NCBI GenBank assembly: GCA_009783525.1
Contig: WRDG01000069.1
Span: 1-9,730, forward strand
Direction: 5' to 3'
DNA: 9,730 nt
Source: Defluviitaleaceae bacterium
GTDB lineage: Bacteria; Bacillota; Clostridia; Lachnospirales; WQUN01
Positions within the stretch are counted from its first letter, which is position 1, and each line of letters opens with the position of its first letter. Shown here one piece after another: positions 7,411 through 9,730 of the stretch. The notes under the pieces were generated by a model. That model made no database searches and was not told where the DNA came from. It saw nothing but the letters and a program-made list of their open reading frames with translations. A program made the position numbers and the translations under genes.

Positions 7411-7441
7411 CGGTTAATTGCAATCAACGGATAATTAACCG
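7411..7441. repeat. 9-bp inverted repeat at the convergent gene junction
   Basis: CGGTTAATT (7411-7419) and AATTAACCG (7433-7441) are exact inverted copies around 13 bases. They lie between the URO-D-like stop (7398) and the stop of the activase (7435-7437), and overlap the end of the activase gene. Neither strand has a clear U-run after the stem; the T run TTTTTT at 7404-7409 comes before it on the plus strand. It could be a weak bidirectional stop signal, but a canonical terminator is not shown. Confidence 0.45.
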
Positions 7442-8349
7442 ATCAGCAAACGGGCGGCGCGTGTTTTGGCAAGCTTGCGGAGCGTCTCCGTCCATCCGCG
7501 TTTTATATCGGGGCCGGTATTTTTAATGTCCGCCGAAAAACCTTCCGTACCCAATTGCTTCGCTTTGCTCGTGCCCAAATTATGATACGGCATTATTTCG
7601 AAGCCTTTTAAATCGGGATGGTTTGACAGCAGAGCGGCAATGCCTTCCATGTGTTCCATTGTGTCGTTAACTCCATGGATTAACGGGCAGCGCAAAATTA
7701 CGTTCGCGCCCGCTTTTAAGATGCTGTCCAAATTTTTTAAAATTATTTCGTTGTCTGCGCCGGTAAATTTTGTATGGCTTTCCGCCGCTGTGTCCTTGTA
7801 ATCAAACAAAAATAAATCAGTGAATGTTTTTACGGAATGAATATCCGCAGTATCACAATAGCCGCAGGTTTCCATGCAAGTATGGAGACCGGCGGCTTTA
7901 CATTTTTGCAAAAGCTCCATTGAAAATTCAAATTGCGCCATCGGTTCGCCGCCGGTCAATGTCACGCCGCCGCCCGAATTTATATAAAAAAGCTTGTCTT
8001 TTAAAACCTCATTGAGAACCTCGTCCGTTTCCATTTCTTTCCCCGCAGTCCGTATCGCGCCGGCGGCGCAAACGGACGCGCAGCTTCCGCAGTTGTCGCA
8101 GAGTGTACGGTCAAAATATTTCAAGCCGTTTGCGTCCGAACCATGCGCCCCGTTTTTGCACGCGGCAGCGCATTCCGCACAACCGATGCAGCGCTCCGGC
8201 AAATACATCAACTGCGGATGAAACGCGATCGACTCGGGATTGTGGCACCAAACACAATTGAGCGGACATCCTTTCATAAATACGGACGTTCTTATTCCCG
8301 GCCCGTCATGAAATGAAGCCCTCTGTATGTCAAAAATTATTCCCTTCAT
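7435..8349 (-). CDS. Glycyl radical enzyme activating enzyme (radical SAM, with two extra 4Fe-4S sites)
   Basis: This enzyme uses S-adenosylmethionine and a 4Fe-4S cluster to make the 5'-deoxyadenosyl radical that takes a hydrogen from the glycine of its partner. The 304-residue protein carries the radical SAM triad CPLNCVWC (Cys28, Cys32, Cys35). An inserted ferredoxin-like domain has two four-cysteine sets (54/57/60/64 and 84/87/90/94), and a GGGVTLTGGEP loop (126-136) contributes to SAM binding. The insert is typical of activases for non-PFL glycyl radical enzymes (choline lyase, glycerol dehydratase, decarboxylase types) and is absent from PflA itself. Its ATG overlaps the TGA of the upstream partner gene as ATGA, which indicates translational coupling. 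A GAGG lies about 14 bases before the ATG. It converges on the URO-D-like gene. Confidence 0.95.
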   Translation of the reverse strand: MKGIIFDIQRASFHDGPGIRTSVFMKGCPLNCVWCHNPESIAFHPQLMYLPERCIGCAECAAACKNGAHGSDANGLKYFDRTLCDNCGSCASVCAAGAIRTAGKEMETDEVLNEVLKDKLFYINSGGGVTLTGGEPMAQFEFSMELLQKCKAAGLHTCMETCGYCDTADIHSVKTFTDLFLFDYKDTAAESHTKFTGADNEIILKNLDSILKAGANVILRCPLIHGVNDTMEHMEGIAALLSNHPDLKGFEIMPYHNLGTSKAKQLGTEGFSADIKNTGPDIKRGWTETLRKLAKTRAARLLIG

Positions 8350-9730
8350 ATGGCATGTTCCGTCCTCGAAATTATTTCTTCTTGCTGTTGTTTAGATAAT
8401 TGAACGAAATAAGCGCTGAACCCGCCTACGCGGACAATCAGCGACCGGTATTCGTCAGGCCTTTCCATCGCGTTTTTTAAATCTTCCGAATCCACCACGT
8501 TTATTTGCAACTGACCTCCGCCCATTTCAAAAAATGTTTTAAACATGGCCGTTACATTTTGCCTCTGCTCATCCCACAAAATTTTTCGGAACTTTACGTT
8601 TAAGTTGATGCTCGTGTAATAATATTTATCGTACGGCAATTTCGAGCATGAATTAAACAGCGACGTGATTCCGTCTGTGTCACGTCCTTGCGATGCGCCC
8701 GCAGAGTCGGCAAGCGGAGCCCAAGCTTTACGTCCGTCCGGCAAAGCGCCGACGCAAGCGCCCTGGCCCATGTGAAAAATAAAAATAACTTCGCCCGCCC
8801 AAAATGTTCCGCCCATTTCAGCAGGGTACGAAGTTATTTCTTTATATATGTCGCGTGTAATCCGCACGCGCATATTATCCGCTTCTTCAATATTGTTGCC
8901 GAACTTTGGCGCGGCTTCCAATTTAACGCGCAGCGTTTCAAATCCATCGAAATTACAATCCAACGCCGTGATCAGCTCCGCCATATTACAAAATTTTTCG
9001 TCAAAAACTATTTTTTTTATGGCAGTAAGCGCGTCGGCTGTGTTGGTAAGCCCTATAATTTGGCTGTGAGCCCCGTATTTCGAACAGCCTCCCTCGTATA
9101 TACCCATGCCGCGCTCGACGCATTCAGGCATTAGCAGCGTCCTCGAACTCGACAAAACTTTTTTCCGCACCCTCATGTCAAAATTTGCGCGCTCCACGCC
9201 TTTTTGCACGCAATATTTCATTTGATTGCAGTACGCGTCAAAAACCTGTTCGAAATTATCAAAAAGCGTCATGTCTCCGGAATATATGCCGACCTGCTTT
9301 TTTTGCCTCGTGTCGAAACCGTTGTGCAATGCCAAATCGAGCATTTTTGCCGGAGTGAACAATCCGACCGCGCACATCAGGTTGGACGTATAAGGTACGG
9401 CCGTTTGGCTGCAGCCTATCAATGTGTAATTGTTTGCGTCTTCTTGCGAAAATCCGCTGCGCTTAACCATCGGTACATAAACGTCGTCGTTATACAGAGC
9501 CGGCAATGATTGCCCCGACGAAACACCGTCCATCGCAAAATTCCACAGACGTTCGGATGATTTGTCGGTAAGCCTCAAACACAGATTAGGGACTTTCATT
9601 TTTAATTCGCGCGTCGCTTCCAATATTAAATATGTAAGGTCATTTACGGCGTTTTGACCGTCGGGAGTGAGTCCGCCTATCGTCATGTTCAAGATCCCGC
9701 CGTTGTCGTTGACCCGCCTAAGCATGTCCT
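8346..9730 (-). CDS. Glycyl radical enzyme, C-terminal part (N-terminus off the right edge), substrate unknown
   Basis: The frame stays open to the window edge and gives about 461 residues; the family usually has 760-850, so some 300-390 N-terminal residues lie outside. The ATG at 9723-9725 is internal, since homologous sequence (LRRVNDNGG, then the conserved TIGGLTPDGQNAVNDLTYL) follows at once. The radical motif is RVGGFSAYF with the radical glycine codon at 8421-8423; most relatives have RVxGY. The active-site loop reads IGCSQTA, with the thiyl cysteine codon at 9411-9413. Dehydratases and several decarboxylases have Cys-x-Glu here, and this protein has Gln two residues after the cysteine (codon CAA at 9405-9407). 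The family is certain from the motifs and from the adjoining activase. The subclass (dehydratase, lyase, decarboxylase or other) is not, and the Gln argues against the common dehydratases. It needs strict anaerobiosis. Confidence 0.93.
   Translation of the reverse strand, partial: DMLRRVNDNGGILNMTIGGLTPDGQNAVNDLTYLILEATRELKMKVPNLCLRLTDKSSERLWNFAMDGVSSGQSLPALYNDDVYVPMVKRSGFSQEDANNYTLIGCSQTAVPYTSNLMCAVGLFTPAKMLDLALHNGFDTRQKKQVGIYSGDMTLFDNFEQVFDAYCNQMKYCVQKGVERANFDMRVRKKVLSSSRTLLMPECVERGMGIYEGGCSKYGAHSQIIGLTNTADALTAIKKIVFDEKFCNMAELITALDCNFDGFETLRVKLEAAPKFGNNIEEADNMRVRITRDIYKEITSYPAEMGGTFWAGEVIFIFHMGQGACVGALPDGRKAWAPLADSAGASQGRDTDGITSLFNSCSKLPYDKYYYTSINLNVKFRKILWDEQRQNVTAMFKTFFEMGGGQLQINVVDSEDLKNAMERPDEYRSLIVRVGGFSAYFVQLSKQQQEEIISRTEHAI

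Noticed and set aside
9723..9725. ATG at 9725 as the start of the glycyl radical enzyme
   Set aside because: The frame remains open to the window edge, and the predicted protein would lack several hundred residues of the barrel; it is an internal methionine.
1..9730. CRISPR arrays, insertion sequences, tRNA or rRNA genes
   Set aside because: No regularly spaced repeats, transposase frames, terminal inverted repeats or cloverleaf sequences were recognised by eye.

Overview
The window looks like a chromosomal piece of an anaerobic, fermentative Bacillota bacterium, most likely class Clostridia. The grounds are a leucine T-box leader (a mainly Firmicutes regulatory RNA), strong AGGAGG-like ribosome binding sites, a strict TTGACA promoter, and an oxygen-sensitive glycyl radical enzyme with its activase. 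The species cannot be named. Five protein genes are visible and two run off the window edges.

Layout. (1) 1-1211, minus strand: the N-terminal three quarters of 2-isopropylmalate synthase (leuA), preceded at about 1238-1572 by a T-box riboswitch with a CUC (Leu) specifier, a T-box core, a terminator hairpin and its own promoter. (2) 1626-2942, minus: an NAD/Mn-dependent GH4 glycosidase of the CHSV type (alpha-galactosidase-like). (3) 2943-3096: a divergent control region with an AT-rich 12-bp inverted repeat, a second inverted repeat and a TATAAT box. (4) 3097-6270, plus: a large LacZ-type GH2 enzyme. It keeps both catalytic glutamates but appears to have changed two residues that bind galactose in E. 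coli LacZ. (5) 6280-7398, plus: a uroporphyrinogen-decarboxylase-fold protein in the same operon, with a DSDG motif where corrinoid methyltransferases carry their zinc-binding His-x-Cys. (6) 7435-8349 and 8346-9730, minus: a glycyl radical enzyme (N-terminus outside the window) translationally coupled to its activase. They converge on the lacZ operon across only 36 bp.

How the genes may work together. The GH4, GH2 and URO-D-like genes look like one cytoplasmic module for breaking down a galactoside-like or modified galactoside oligosaccharide, with divergent transcription from a shared regulatory region. The glycyl radical enzyme may feed on a product of that pathway or be independent; the sequence alone does not decide. 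The leuA unit is separate amino-acid biosynthesis controlled by uncharged tRNA-Leu. The parts most worth a second look are the altered GH2 glycone pocket, the Cys-Ser-Gln active-site loop of the glycyl radical enzyme, and the unassigned URO-D-like protein inside a glycosidase operon.
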